Shown here piece by piece: positions 43,138-52,029 of a stretch of 64,000 nucleotides of DNA (positions within the stretch are counted from its first letter, which is position 1; every line of letters begins with the position of its first letter). This DNA is from UBA4719 sp035654835 (GTDB taxonomy: Bacteria > Actinomycetota > Actinomycetes > Actinomycetales > Dermatophilaceae), in the NCBI GenBank assembly GCA_035654835.1, contig DASRVZ010000099.1, forward strand, positions 1 through 64,000, read 5' to 3'. A program made the translations under genes and the position numbers. The notes below the pieces were generated by a model. It was not told where the DNA came from and ran no database searches. It saw only the letters and a list, made by a program, of their open reading frames with translations.

Positions 43138-45819
43138 CTAAGCCAGGGCCCGCCGTTCGGTGTCGGTGCGGGCGGTTGCAGGGGCGACGAAGACCTCGAC
43201 CCCCAACACATCGACCCCGCCGGGATGCGCCAACACGGGATTGATCTCCAGCGAGGCCACGTCCGGCTGCTGATCGGCCAGGACGGACACCCGCGCGATG
43301 AGGTCGGCCAGCGCTGCGCGATCTGCCGGTGCGGCGCCGTGATAGCCGTCAAGCAGGGGCGAGGCCTTGACCGATGAGATCAGGTCCATCACATCGACGT
43401 CGGTCAGCGGCGGGATCCTGTGCCCGATGTCACCGAGCAGGTCGGTCGGCGGCCCCGCGATGCTGAAGCTGACGACCGGTCCGAACAGCGGGTCCTCGGC
43501 TGTGCGTACGACACACGCGATCCCCGGTGTCGCCATGCGCTGCACCACCAACATCGCGGCATCGATGGGCGACAGCCTGGAGGACAGCGACTCGAACGAC
43601 TCGCGGACGCTTGCCTCGGTCCGCAGATCGACGCGAATGCCTGCCAGCTGGGGCTGGTGCCGGACGTCAGGCGAGATCGATTTGAGCACGACCGGGTAGC
43701 CGAGCTGCTCGGCCGCAGCGACCGCGGCATCCGGCGTCTCCGCGGGGAGCGTCGGCCAGAGCTCCACGCCATATGCCGCCAACAACGTCTGGGCCTCGGT
43801 CGGCGTGAGTGCCCGTCCAGCGGGGGCATCTGCCAAGACACTCTCGATCAGATCCTCGGCCGCAGCACGGTCCAGGCCCGACGGTTGGACCGGCTCTCCT
43901 CGCTCGCGAGCTCGCCACTGCCCATATCGTGTGGCGGCCGCCAACGCACGGACGGCATCCTCCGGCATCGAGTATGCCGGGATCGCCCGACGCGGACGGC
44001 GATCGTCGCTGTCATCGCCCGGACCGCCGGACAGCCTCTCAGTGACACCCAGCATGCCGAGAAAGGTCGCCACGCAAGGTTTTTCGGACTTGGCGGCCGA
44101 ATCGACGACCACGTCGACAATCTCGTCGTCAACCGTTGCCAACGGTGGGATGCAGCAGGTCAGCACGCTGTCCACGCCTTCATCCAGAAATGCCGCGTCA
44201 AGAGCGGTGGCGAAATCGGTGGCCGAGGCGTCGGACGGCACTGAGACCGGTCCGTGGGTGACCTCCAGCCCCCAGCTGACGCATGCCTGGGCGGTGAGCG
44301 CCTCGAGGGCGTGCGAGTTGCCGACGATGGCCACCCGGTCGCCTCGCGGCAGGGGCTGGTGGACCACAAGCTGGGCCACGTCGAAGAGCTGGTGCACGTT
44401 CTCGACCCGGATCACGCCGGCCTGGCGCAGCATGGCGTCAAAAGCGCCGGACGGGACACGCGTGGTACGCACCCGGTGACCGGGCGGGACGCCAAACGCG
44501 CTCATTGCGGACTTGACCACGATCACCGGTTTGCGCATTGAAAGCTGCCGCGCGATGCGGGAGAACTTGCGGGGGTTGCCCACCGACTCGAGGTAGAGGC
44601 CAACCGCGTGGGTGTCGTCGTCATCGATCCAGTACTGCATGAAGTCGTTGCCGGATACGTCGACGCGGTTGCCTGCCGACGCGAAGATCGAGATGCCGAG
44701 GTTGCGTCGTGCAGCCGAGGCGAGCACGGCGATACCCAGAGCGCCGCTCTGGGAGAACAGACCCATCGTGCCGGCAGGAGGCATGACGGGAGCCAGGGAG
44801 GCGTTCATCCGCACGTCAGGGTGAGAGTTGATGATGCCGAAGGAGTTGGGGCCGATGACCCGCATGCCGCTGTTGCGCGCGGTCTGCAACAACTCAACCT
44901 GCAGCTGCTCACCGGCCGTGCTTGACTCGGCAAATCCGGCGGACAGCACCAGCAACGCCTTGGCCCCCGCCGCAGCGCAGTCGTTGACCACCTCGATCAC
45001 CGACTCCGCCGGAACGGCGACAACCGCGAGGTCAACATGGTCGGGGATGTCGGTGACCCGCGGATGGGCCTGTAGCCCTGCCACTTCCAGCGCCTCGGTG
45101 TTGACAGCGTGGACCCGGCCCGTGAAGCCACCATCGAGGATGTTTTGGAGCAACCGATGCCCGATCGAGCCGGTCCGGCGGCTGGCGCCGATCACAGCAA
45201 TCGACGCGGGGAACAGCACGGAGTGCATGCTGACGGCCTCGGCGCGGTGCTCTCGCGACTGTCGAACCGCCAGTGACTGGACCGTCGGCTCGATCTCGAA
45301 GGCCACCGCGATCACGCCGTTGTCGAAGTGGTGGTTGACCTCGTACCCGGCATCGTTGAAGACCTGGATCATCTTGCGGTTCTGCGGCAGGACGTCAGCC
45401 ACGAACTTGGCGACGCCCCGCTCCTGGGCGATGGCGGCTAGATGCTCGAGGAGGACCGACCCCACTCCCTTGCCCTGAAAGGCGTCGGAGATGTTGAAAG
45501 CAACCTCAGCCGTCTTCGCATCCAGCCTGTCGTAGCGGGCGACGCCGATGATCTCGCCGCGCACCGTGGCCACCAGGGCCACCCGGCTGTCGTAGTCGAC
45601 CTGGGTGAATCGCGCAACATCCTTGTCGCTCAATGTCTTCAGCGGCGCGAAGAAGCGAAGGTAGATCGACTCGGCGGACTGCCCAGCATGGAAGCGACGA
45701 AGGCCGTCTCCGTCATCCGGCACGATCGGCCGCACGTGAGCCACCGAACCGTCCCGCAGGACGACATCGGCCTCCCACTCCGCCGGATAGCCATCAGGTC
45801 GCGAGGCCGCATTGATCAT
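43138..45819 (-). CDS. Pat-like GNAT acetyltransferase fused to NDP-forming acyl-CoA synthetase
   Basis: An 893-residue multidomain protein. The GNAT domain is N-terminal (about 20-185, acetyl-CoA loop FQGKGVGSVLLEHLA). It is followed by a CoA-binding domain (about 205-300, IAVIGASRRTGSIGHRLL), succinyl-CoA-ligase-like domains and an ATP-grasp domain (about 685-890). This is the order seen in actinomycete PatA-type lysine acetyltransferases, the reverse of E. coli Pat. The loop that holds the phospho-histidine in active acyl-CoA synthetases (usually SHTGA) is degenerate here (GHRVRT), so the synthetase part may be regulatory only. The gene is divergent from an AMP-forming acyl-CoA synthetase, whose active-site lysine is the classic Pat target. 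Confidence 0.9.
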   Translation of the reverse strand: MINAASRPDGYPAEWEADVVLRDGSVAHVRPIVPDDGDGLRRFHAGQSAESIYLRFFAPLKTLSDKDVARFTQVDYDSRVALVATVRGEIIGVARYDRLDAKTAEVAFNISDAFQGKGVGSVLLEHLAAIAQERGVAKFVADVLPQNRKMIQVFNDAGYEVNHHFDNGVIAVAFEIEPTVQSLAVRQSREHRAEAVSMHSVLFPASIAVIGASRRTGSIGHRLLQNILDGGFTGRVHAVNTEALEVAGLQAHPRVTDIPDHVDLAVVAVPAESVIEVVNDCAAAGAKALLVLSAGFAESSTAGEQLQVELLQTARNSGMRVIGPNSFGIINSHPDVRMNASLAPVMPPAGTMGLFSQSGALGIAVLASAARRNLGISIFASAGNRVDVSGNDFMQYWIDDDDTHAVGLYLESVGNPRKFSRIARQLSMRKPVIVVKSAMSAFGVPPGHRVRTTRVPSGAFDAMLRQAGVIRVENVHQLFDVAQLVVHQPLPRGDRVAIVGNSHALEALTAQACVSWGLEVTHGPVSVPSDASATDFATALDAAFLDEGVDSVLTCCIPPLATVDDEIVDVVVDSAAKSEKPCVATFLGMLGVTERLSGGPGDDSDDRRPRRAIPAYSMPEDAVRALAAATRYGQWRARERGEPVQPSGLDRAAAEDLIESVLADAPAGRALTPTEAQTLLAAYGVELWPTLPAETPDAAVAAAEQLGYPVVLKSISPDVRHQPQLAGIRVDLRTEASVRESFESLSSRLSPIDAAMLVVQRMATPGIACVVRTAEDPLFGPVVSFSIAGPPTDLLGDIGHRIPPLTDVDVMDLISSVKASPLLDGYHGAAPADRAALADLIARVSVLADQQPDVASLEINPVLAHPGGVDVLGVEVFVAPATARTDTERRALA

Positions 45820-45891
45820 GGGCTCAGGATGTCAGACCCATCGAGGTGAACGTCGCTGAGACTCCGATCAGCAGAAATGGCTTTCGGTGGC

Positions 45892-45903
45892 TAAGGTCAG
45901 GCC
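45892..45903 (+). promoter_or_regulatory. Leaderless-type -10 element of the acyl-CoA synthetase gene
   Basis: TAAGGT (45892-45897) is followed by CAGGCC and then ATG at 45904. AAGG within the same bases could instead act as a weak Shine-Dalgarno, so the reading is ambiguous. Confidence 0.4.
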
Positions 45904-47658
45904 ATGGCCGATGCATACGCGCAGTTCCGCAACGCCCGAGACCTTCTGCTGTCGTCGCGGACCGACTACGACCGTGCGATGGCCGACTACTCCGCCCCCC
46001 GACCACCCGACTTCAACTGGGGTCTCGACTGGTTCGACCGGGTTGCGGCTGATGCCACCACCGGCGCGCGGGTCGCCCTGAAGCTCGTCGAGGCCGACGG
46101 GTCAAGCCACGCGGTGACGTACGCCGAGATGTCCGCCCGCTCCTCGCAGGTCGCCTCCTGGTTGTCCTCGTTGGGTGCGGTCAAGGGCGACCGCCTCCTG
46201 CTCATGATGGGCAACCAGGTGGAGCTGTGGGAGACGTTGCTGGGGTGCATCAAGCTGGGTGTCGTCGTGATCCCGGCCACCACGTTGTTGACACCTGCCG
46301 ACCTGGACGACCGAATCACTCGCGGTGGCGTGCGACACGTCGTCACCTCTTCGGTCGACGCGGGCAAGTTCGATGACGTCCCCGGCGCCTACACGCGCAT
46401 CGCTGTCGGCGAACCCGTCCCCGGCTGGACGGCATATGACGAGTCGCTCCGTGCGGCAACCGAATTCACGCCTCCCCGGTCAGCGGGCGGCGATGACACC
46501 CTGCTTCTCTACTTCACCTCTGGGACGACGGCCCAACCCAAGCTCGTCGAGCACACACACCTGTCCTATCCGGTGGGGCATCTGTCGACGATGTACTGGA
46601 TCGGTCTGCGGCCCGGTGACGTCCATCTCAACATCTCGTCGCCAGGTTGGGCCAAGCACGCGTGGTCGTCCTTCTTCGCTCCCTGGAACGCCGAAGCCAC
46701 GATCCTGGTCGTGAACCAGCCACGCTTCGACGCCGCCGGGCTGCTCGCGACCATGGCGCAGGAGTCGGTGACCACCTTCTGCGCCCCACCGACCGTCTAT
46801 CGCATGTTGATCCAGCAGGACCTGGCGCCGTGGCGCAGCCGGCTTTCAGTCCGCGAGATGGTGGGCGCAGGAGAACCGCTCAACCCCGAGGTCATCGAGC
46901 AGGTCCAGAACGCTCTTGGCGTCGTGATCCGGGACGGGTTCGGCCAGACCGAGACAACAGCTCAAGTGGGCAACACCCCCAGCCAGGAGGTTGTCCCCGG
47001 ATCGATGGGGCGGCCCCTGCCCGGTTATGACGTAGTCCTGCTCGACCCGGCGACCGGTGAGGAGCAGGTCGGTGACGGCGCGGAGGGTGAGCTCTGCCTT
47101 CGCCTCTCCGGCACGGGTGGGCGCCCAGTGGGGCTGATGGTCGGCTATCACGGCGACTACGAGAAGACCGACGAGTCGATGCGCGACAATGCGTATCACA
47201 CAGGCGACGTGGCCTCCCGGGACGCGCGTGGTTACATCACCTACGTCGGGCGTGCAGATGACGTGTTCAAGGCCTCGGACTACCGGATCAGTCCGTTCGA
47301 GCTCGAGTCGGTGCTGATCGAGCATCCGGCGGTTGCCGAGGCGGCCATCGTGCCCTCACCGGACCCGACCCGCCTGGCCGTCCCGAAGGCGTATGTCGTT
47401 CTGGCACCCGGTTACGCGCCGACAGCAGAGACCGCGGAGTCGATCCTGGCCTACGCGCGAGAGCACCTCGCGGCATACAAGCGGATCCGTCGCATCGAGT
47501 TCGCTGAGCTGCCCAAGACCATTTCGGGCAAGATCCGCCGCGTCGAGCTGCGGGGCCGCGAGGAGACTGCCCACGGTGCAGGTGCCGGTGCTGACGCCTC
47601 GAGCCGGGCCAGCAAGACCGAGTTCTGGGAGTCCGACTTCCCCGGGCTCAAGAACTGA
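45904..47658 (+). CDS. AMP-forming acyl-CoA synthetase
   Basis: A 584-residue ANL-superfamily enzyme that activates a carboxylic acid (acetate-like or medium chain) to acyl-CoA through an acyl-AMP. The P-loop is YFTSGTTAQPK, followed by the SSPGWAKHAWSSFFAPW segment, the adenylate-binding DGFGQTET, the YHTGDVA hinge region and the C-terminal motif PKTISGKIRR. Lys543 in that last motif is the residue acetylated by Pat enzymes in acetyl-CoA synthetases. It is closest in layout to medium-chain acyl-CoA ligases and not to the longer AcsA; substrate choice cannot be read. The gene is divergent from the Pat-like gene with 84 bp between start codons. Confidence 0.92.
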   Translation: MADAYAQFRNARDLLLSSRTDYDRAMADYSAPRPPDFNWGLDWFDRVAADATTGARVALKLVEADGSSHAVTYAEMSARSSQVASWLSSLGAVKGDRLLLMMGNQVELWETLLGCIKLGVVVIPATTLLTPADLDDRITRGGVRHVVTSSVDAGKFDDVPGAYTRIAVGEPVPGWTAYDESLRAATEFTPPRSAGGDDTLLLYFTSGTTAQPKLVEHTHLSYPVGHLSTMYWIGLRPGDVHLNISSPGWAKHAWSSFFAPWNAEATILVVNQPRFDAAGLLATMAQESVTTFCAPPTVYRMLIQQDLAPWRSRLSVREMVGAGEPLNPEVIEQVQNALGVVIRDGFGQTETTAQVGNTPSQEVVPGSMGRPLPGYDVVLLDPATGEEQVGDGAEGELCLRLSGTGGRPVGLMVGYHGDYEKTDESMRDNAYHTGDVASRDARGYITYVGRADDVFKASDYRISPFELESVLIEHPAVAEAAIVPSPDPTRLAVPKAYVVLAPGYAPTAETAESILAYAREHLAAYKRIRRIEFAELPKTISGKIRRVELRGREETAHGAGAGADASSRASKTEFWESDFPGLKN

Positions 47659-47715
47659 CGCCGAGCCTGTTGACGTCGACCGGGTTCCTGGCCGGGCTCA
47701 GGTTCTTGCTGAGGA

Positions 47716-48519
47716 TCAGCGCATCTCGAAGAGCACGGTCACGCTGACGCTGACGTCCTGGCTTCCCGGCTCGATCGGAACGCTGGCCATGTCCTTGGCC
47801 GAGGTGGCATTCAACCCATACGGCACGGCGAGCGGCGTCGGTGTGGTGACGTCCTCGGAGATGCTGATGACGTCACCCAAGCTGCGTCCGGCGGCTCGGG
47901 CGTACTGCTCAGCCTTGGTCTTCGCGTCCGCAAAAGCCTTGTCCCTTGCGCTCGACACCAGCACGCCGGTGTCCTCGAGATCGAGGCTGATCCCGTTGAC
48001 CCGTATGGCGTTTCCCCCGGCGCTGATCGCCTTGCCGATGACGTCACCGGCGCGGCCCAGGTCACGGAGGCGGGCGCTGATGCTCTCCGTCACCTGGTAG
48101 CCCTTGAGCCGCGGCGCCGAGTTGTTCGAGTAGTCGTACTCGGGCCGGATGGTGAGTCCAGACGTCTGAAGGTCCTTCTTCTGCACGTTGTTGCCGAGCA
48201 GGGACTTCTGGACGGCGGAGGCCGAACGGTTTGCCGACCCGAGCGCTTCGGACACCGACGCGGCGCTCGCGACAACGGACAGGTCGAGCCGGAGCGTGTC
48301 CGGAGTCCCGGCAACCTTGGCCCTTCCTCCGACGTTGATGCCCGGGCTCCCGTTGACCGGGTAGGCCACGGGCTGGGTCGATGAGGTGGTGGCGGCCCTG
48401 GTCGAGGCCGTCACCACGTTTCCCCCGGCGCGAGTCGCGCCGATGAGGTAGGTGACAGACAACGCGATGACCGCGAGAACGGCCATGGCAACGCGACGAG
48501 GAGAGACGGTGATGGTCAT
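47716..48519 (-). CDS. SIMPL-domain (DUF541) exported protein
   Basis: A 267-residue protein with an N-terminal membrane segment (about residues 8-28, RVAMAVLAVIALSVTYLIGA), then a SIMPL/DUF541 domain (about 60-265) with the typical VGGRAKVAGTPDTLRL start, repeated Ala-rich helices and a YPGLNATSA-like C-terminal half. It is probably an anchored extracytoplasmic protein. The family is widespread and poorly understood. I prefer the inner ATG at 48519; the longer frame to 48579 adds 20 non-family residues. It is convergent with the acyl-CoA synthetase gene and divergent from the nitroreductase gene. Confidence 0.88.
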   Translation of the reverse strand: MTITVSPRRVAMAVLAVIALSVTYLIGATRAGGNVVTASTRAATTSSTQPVAYPVNGSPGINVGGRAKVAGTPDTLRLDLSVVASAASVSEALGSANRSASAVQKSLLGNNVQKKDLQTSGLTIRPEYDYSNNSAPRLKGYQVTESISARLRDLGRAGDVIGKAISAGGNAIRVNGISLDLEDTGVLVSSARDKAFADAKTKAEQYARAAGRSLGDVISISEDVTTPTPLAVPYGLNATSAKDMASVPIEPGSQDVSVSVTVLFEMR

Positions 48520-48620
48520 GTTGCTTTGACGCAGAACAGACCAGGGCGGTTCCCTGTCGTCCGTCGAAGGGTGCGACACAGTGGATCCAGGGCTTCGGGA
48601 CGGCGTGGCAAAGTGGCGCC

Positions 48621-49244
48621 ATGGAGTTCTCCGAAGTCGTTCGCAAGCGTCGCATGGTCCGTCGGTACGACCCTGAGCGTCCTGTGCCTGCCAAGGTCAT
48701 CAACACAGCGCTTCGCAACGCGATTCGGGCCCCGAGCGCAGGCTTCAGTCAGGGCTGGGACTTCGTCGTCCTCACCGAACCCGAAGAACGACAGGCATAT
48801 TGGGCCGCCACCACCGATGTCGATGACGACATGGACTTATGGCTTGAGGGCATGCAGACCGCCCCGGCCCTGATCCTGTGTCTGTCCGACGAGCCCACCT
48901 ACCTGCGGCGCTATGCCGAACCGGACAAGGGCTGGACCGACATGGATGAAGCGCGCTGGCCGGTGCCCTACTGGGACATCGATACGGGGATGGCCGCTCT
49001 CATGATCCTGCTGACTGCGGTCGACGAGGGGCTGGGGGGCTGTTTCTTCGGTGCGCCCCCCGAGACCCACGAGGACGTCTTCGAGGCGTTCGCGATCCCG
49101 CATGACCGCAACCTCGTGGGCGTCGTGTCCGTGGGCTATCCCGTCCCGCACGACAAGAGCGGCAGCCTCAAACGCGGTTTACGTGGGCTGGACCAGGTGG
49201 CGCACTACGGGAAGTTTGGGCGTCGCACCCCCGACCACGTGTAG
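48621..49244 (+). CDS. Nitroreductase-family flavoprotein
   Basis: A 207-residue FMN-dependent oxidoreductase. The N-terminal motif VRKRRMVRRYDPERPVP and the FMN-binding APSAGFSQGWDFVVL follow the family pattern; the GLGGCFFGAPP and VGVVSVGYP segments lie in the C-terminal half. The substrate may be a quinone, a nitro compound or another flavin-linked substrate and cannot be inferred. The ATG has a CAAAGT box six bases upstream and no Shine-Dalgarno, so leaderless transcription is possible. The gap to parC (220 bp) shows no gene. Confidence 0.9.
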   Translation: MEFSEVVRKRRMVRRYDPERPVPAKVINTALRNAIRAPSAGFSQGWDFVVLTEPEERQAYWAATTDVDDDMDLWLEGMQTAPALILCLSDEPTYLRRYAEPDKGWTDMDEARWPVPYWDIDTGMAALMILLTAVDEGLGGCFFGAPPETHEDVFEAFAIPHDRNLVGVVSVGYPVPHDKSGSLKRGLRGLDQVAHYGKFGRRTPDHV

Positions 49245-49464
49245 AGCTACCGGGGCGACCTCGTCTGAGCCCAAACATGGAGGTTGCGCAAGCCTGAGGA
49301 CGCGTGAGGTGTGGGGGCCTCCGTCAGTTGCCCGGCGCCGCACACCCGCGTGATGGCTGACTGCTCCTGCCGCCCGGCGGGTCGGGGACCGCTCGTGTGC
49401 GGCCGTGGGTAAAGATGGGGTGCTGGGCTCACCACCGACTGACCCGCAGGGAGAAGCACCGCGC

Positions 49465-52029
49465 ATGGCACGCCGCACGTCATCAACACCACCGCCGGAA
49501 GCAGACTTCACCGAGCGGATCGTCGACATCGACGTCGAGGAGGAGATGCAGGGAGCGTTCCTGGAGTACGCCTACTCGGTGATCTACTCGCGTGCCCTGC
49601 CGGACGCCCGCGACGGGCTCAAGCCTGTGCAACGACGAATCCTGTTCGGTATGAGCGAGCTCGGGCTCCGACCAGAACGGGGGCACGTCAAGAGCAGTCG
49701 TGTCGTCGGCGAGGTGATGGGCAAATACCACCCTCACGGTGATGGCTCCATCTATGACGCGCTCGTCCGCATGTCCCAGTCCTTCACCATGCGGCTCCCA
49801 CTCGTGGACGGGCATGGCAACTTCGGGTCGCTGGACGACGGGCCGGCGGCGGCACGCTATACCGAGGCGCGACTGGCACCTGCGGCCATGCTGATGACCA
49901 ACGGCCTCGATGAGGAGACCGTCGACTTCGTTCCCAACTATGACGACCAGCTGTTGCAGCCCGGCGTGATGCCGGCTGCCTACCCGAACCTCCTGGTCAA
50001 CGGTGCAAGCGGGATCGCCGTCGGGATGGCCACGAACATGGCCCCGCACAACCTCGTCGAGGTCATCGGCGCTGCGCGTCACCTCATCGCCAATCCGCAG
50101 TGCTCGCTGGACGACCTGATGCGATTCGTGCCCGGTCCCGATCTCCCCTGCGGCGGCAAGATCGTCGGCTTGGAGGGGATCCGCGACGCCTACCTCACCG
50201 GGCGCGGGTCGTTCCGCACCCGTGCAACGACCCGGATCGAGAGTGTCACCCCCCGCAAACAGGGCATCGTGGTCACCGAGCTGCCACATCTCGTCGGACC
50301 CGAAAAGGTCATCGAGAAGATCAAGGACCTCGTCCAGTCCAAGAAGCTCCAGGGCATCAGCGACGTCAAAGACCTGACCGACCGCAAACACGGCCTCCAG
50401 CTGGTTATCGAGATCAAGGGCGGCTTCCACCCTCAGGCAGTCCTGGAACAGCTCTTCAAGCTGACGCCGATGGAGGACAACTTCGGCATCAACAACGTCG
50501 CGCTGGTTGACGGGCAGCCTCGCACCCTTGGCCTGAAGGAGCTTCTGCGCGTCTACGTCGACTTCCGCCTGGACCTGGTGCGGCGCCGGAGCACCTACCG
50601 CCTGCGCAAGCGCGAGGAGCGACTGCACCTCGTCGAGGGTCTGCTTATCGCGATCCTGGACATCGACGAGGTGATACAGGTCATCCGTGCTTCCGAGGAC
50701 GCCGCGGTCGCCAAGGTCAGGCTGATGGAGGTCTTCGATCTCTCCGACCCGCAGGCCACCTATATCCTCGACCTGCAGCTGCGCCGGCTGACGAAGTTCT
50801 CCCGGACCGAGCTTGAGACCGAGAAGGCCGAGCTGGAGCGCCAGATCGAAGCACTTCGGGCGATCCTGGGTGACGAGAAGCTGCTCCTGAAGACGGTCTC
50901 GAACGAGCTTGCCGACGTTGCCAAGACGCATGGAACGCCGCGACGTACGGTGCTGCTCGAGTCGGCAGGGACCCCCCTCTCGGCCACACCGCTGGAGGTC
51001 ACCGACGACCCATGCTGGGTGCTCCTGTCCTCCACCGGGTTGCTGGCCCGCACCACGAACGCGGACGCGCTGCCGACGGAGGGTGGACGCCACAAGCACG
51101 ACGCGGTCATTGCCGCTGTGCAGACCACCATCCGGGGCCACGTCGCCTTGGTCACCTCCCGCGGGCGAATGATCCGCCTCTCCGCGCTCGACCTGCCGAT
51201 CCTGCCGCCAACGAACGACGCGCCTTCCCTGTCAGGCGGGGCTCCCCTAGGGGCATTCGTGGACCTTCCCAGGGACGAACAGCCCCTGACCCTGATGTCG
51301 CTGTCCGCGGACTCCCCCGGCCTCGCGGTGGGAACGGCCCAAGGAGTCGTCAAGCGCGTGGCGACGGATTACCCCGGAAACAAAGGCGATTGGGAGATCA
51401 TCAGCCTCAAGGATCATGACGAGGTTGTGGGCGCGGTCGAGCTGCGTACCGGCGATGAGGATCTCGTCTTCATCACTTCGGATGCTCAGCTCCTGCATTT
51501 CCCGTCCTCGTCGGTGCGCCCACAGGGTCGTTCCGCAGGTGGCATGACCGGCATCAAGCTGGCCGGCGGCGCACGCGTCGTGTTCTTCGGCGCACTCGAT
51601 CCTGGTGCGTCCAACCTTGTGGTCACCTCAAGTGGCTCGTCGGGAGCCTTGCCGGGCACCGAGCCGGGCTCGCTCAAGGTCACGCCGTATGCCGAGTACC
51701 CGGCCAAGGGCCGTGCCACCGGCGGTGTCCGTTGTCACCGTTTCCTGCGCGGCGAGGACACCGTGGTCCTGGCCTGGGCCGGCGGTAGCCCAGCACGGGC
51801 AGCTGCCGCCAACGGGGTTGCCCTGGAGCTGCCCGAGGCCTCAGGACGACGCGATGGTTCCGGTCTCCCTACAGCAACCGCGATCGCGGCCATCGCCGGA
51901 CCGCTGCCAGAGCCCACGGTCACCTCCTCGGTGTACGCACCCTCGGGACCCGCATCATCAATGCAGACACCCGCGACCACACCGGATGGCCCGGAGATGC
52001 TCCCGGAGTTCCCCGCGGGCCGCTCGTGA
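49465..52029 (+). CDS. parC: DNA topoisomerase IV subunit A (ParC-like type IIA)
   Basis: An 854-residue type IIA topoisomerase A subunit. The breakage-reunion domain begins with EYAYSVIYSRALPDARDGLKP, and the catalytic tyrosine is Tyr132 in AARYTEARL. A GyrA-type C-terminal beta-pinwheel follows, but the GyrA-box (QRRGGKG) of gyrases is not seen in the pinwheel, which favours topoisomerase IV. In the quinolone-resistance region (KYHPHGDGSIYDALVRM) the position matching E. coli GyrA Ser83 is Gly94, while Asp98 is kept. The start at 49465 is preceded by GGGAGAAG. The stop overlaps the next gene's GTG (GTGA), so that gene is coupled. Confidence 0.93.
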   Translation: MARRTSSTPPPEADFTERIVDIDVEEEMQGAFLEYAYSVIYSRALPDARDGLKPVQRRILFGMSELGLRPERGHVKSSRVVGEVMGKYHPHGDGSIYDALVRMSQSFTMRLPLVDGHGNFGSLDDGPAAARYTEARLAPAAMLMTNGLDEETVDFVPNYDDQLLQPGVMPAAYPNLLVNGASGIAVGMATNMAPHNLVEVIGAARHLIANPQCSLDDLMRFVPGPDLPCGGKIVGLEGIRDAYLTGRGSFRTRATTRIESVTPRKQGIVVTELPHLVGPEKVIEKIKDLVQSKKLQGISDVKDLTDRKHGLQLVIEIKGGFHPQAVLEQLFKLTPMEDNFGINNVALVDGQPRTLGLKELLRVYVDFRLDLVRRRSTYRLRKREERLHLVEGLLIAILDIDEVIQVIRASEDAAVAKVRLMEVFDLSDPQATYILDLQLRRLTKFSRTELETEKAELERQIEALRAILGDEKLLLKTVSNELADVAKTHGTPRRTVLLESAGTPLSATPLEVTDDPCWVLLSSTGLLARTTNADALPTEGGRHKHDAVIAAVQTTIRGHVALVTSRGRMIRLSALDLPILPPTNDAPSLSGGAPLGAFVDLPRDEQPLTLMSLSADSPGLAVGTAQGVVKRVATDYPGNKGDWEIISLKDHDEVVGAVELRTGDEDLVFITSDAQLLHFPSSSVRPQGRSAGGMTGIKLAGGARVVFFGALDPGASNLVVTSSGSSGALPGTEPGSLKVTPYAEYPAKGRATGGVRCHRFLRGEDTVVLAWAGGSPARAAAANGVALELPEASGRRDGSGLPTATAIAAIAGPLPEPTVTSSVYAPSGPASSMQTPATTPDGPEMLPEFPAGRS

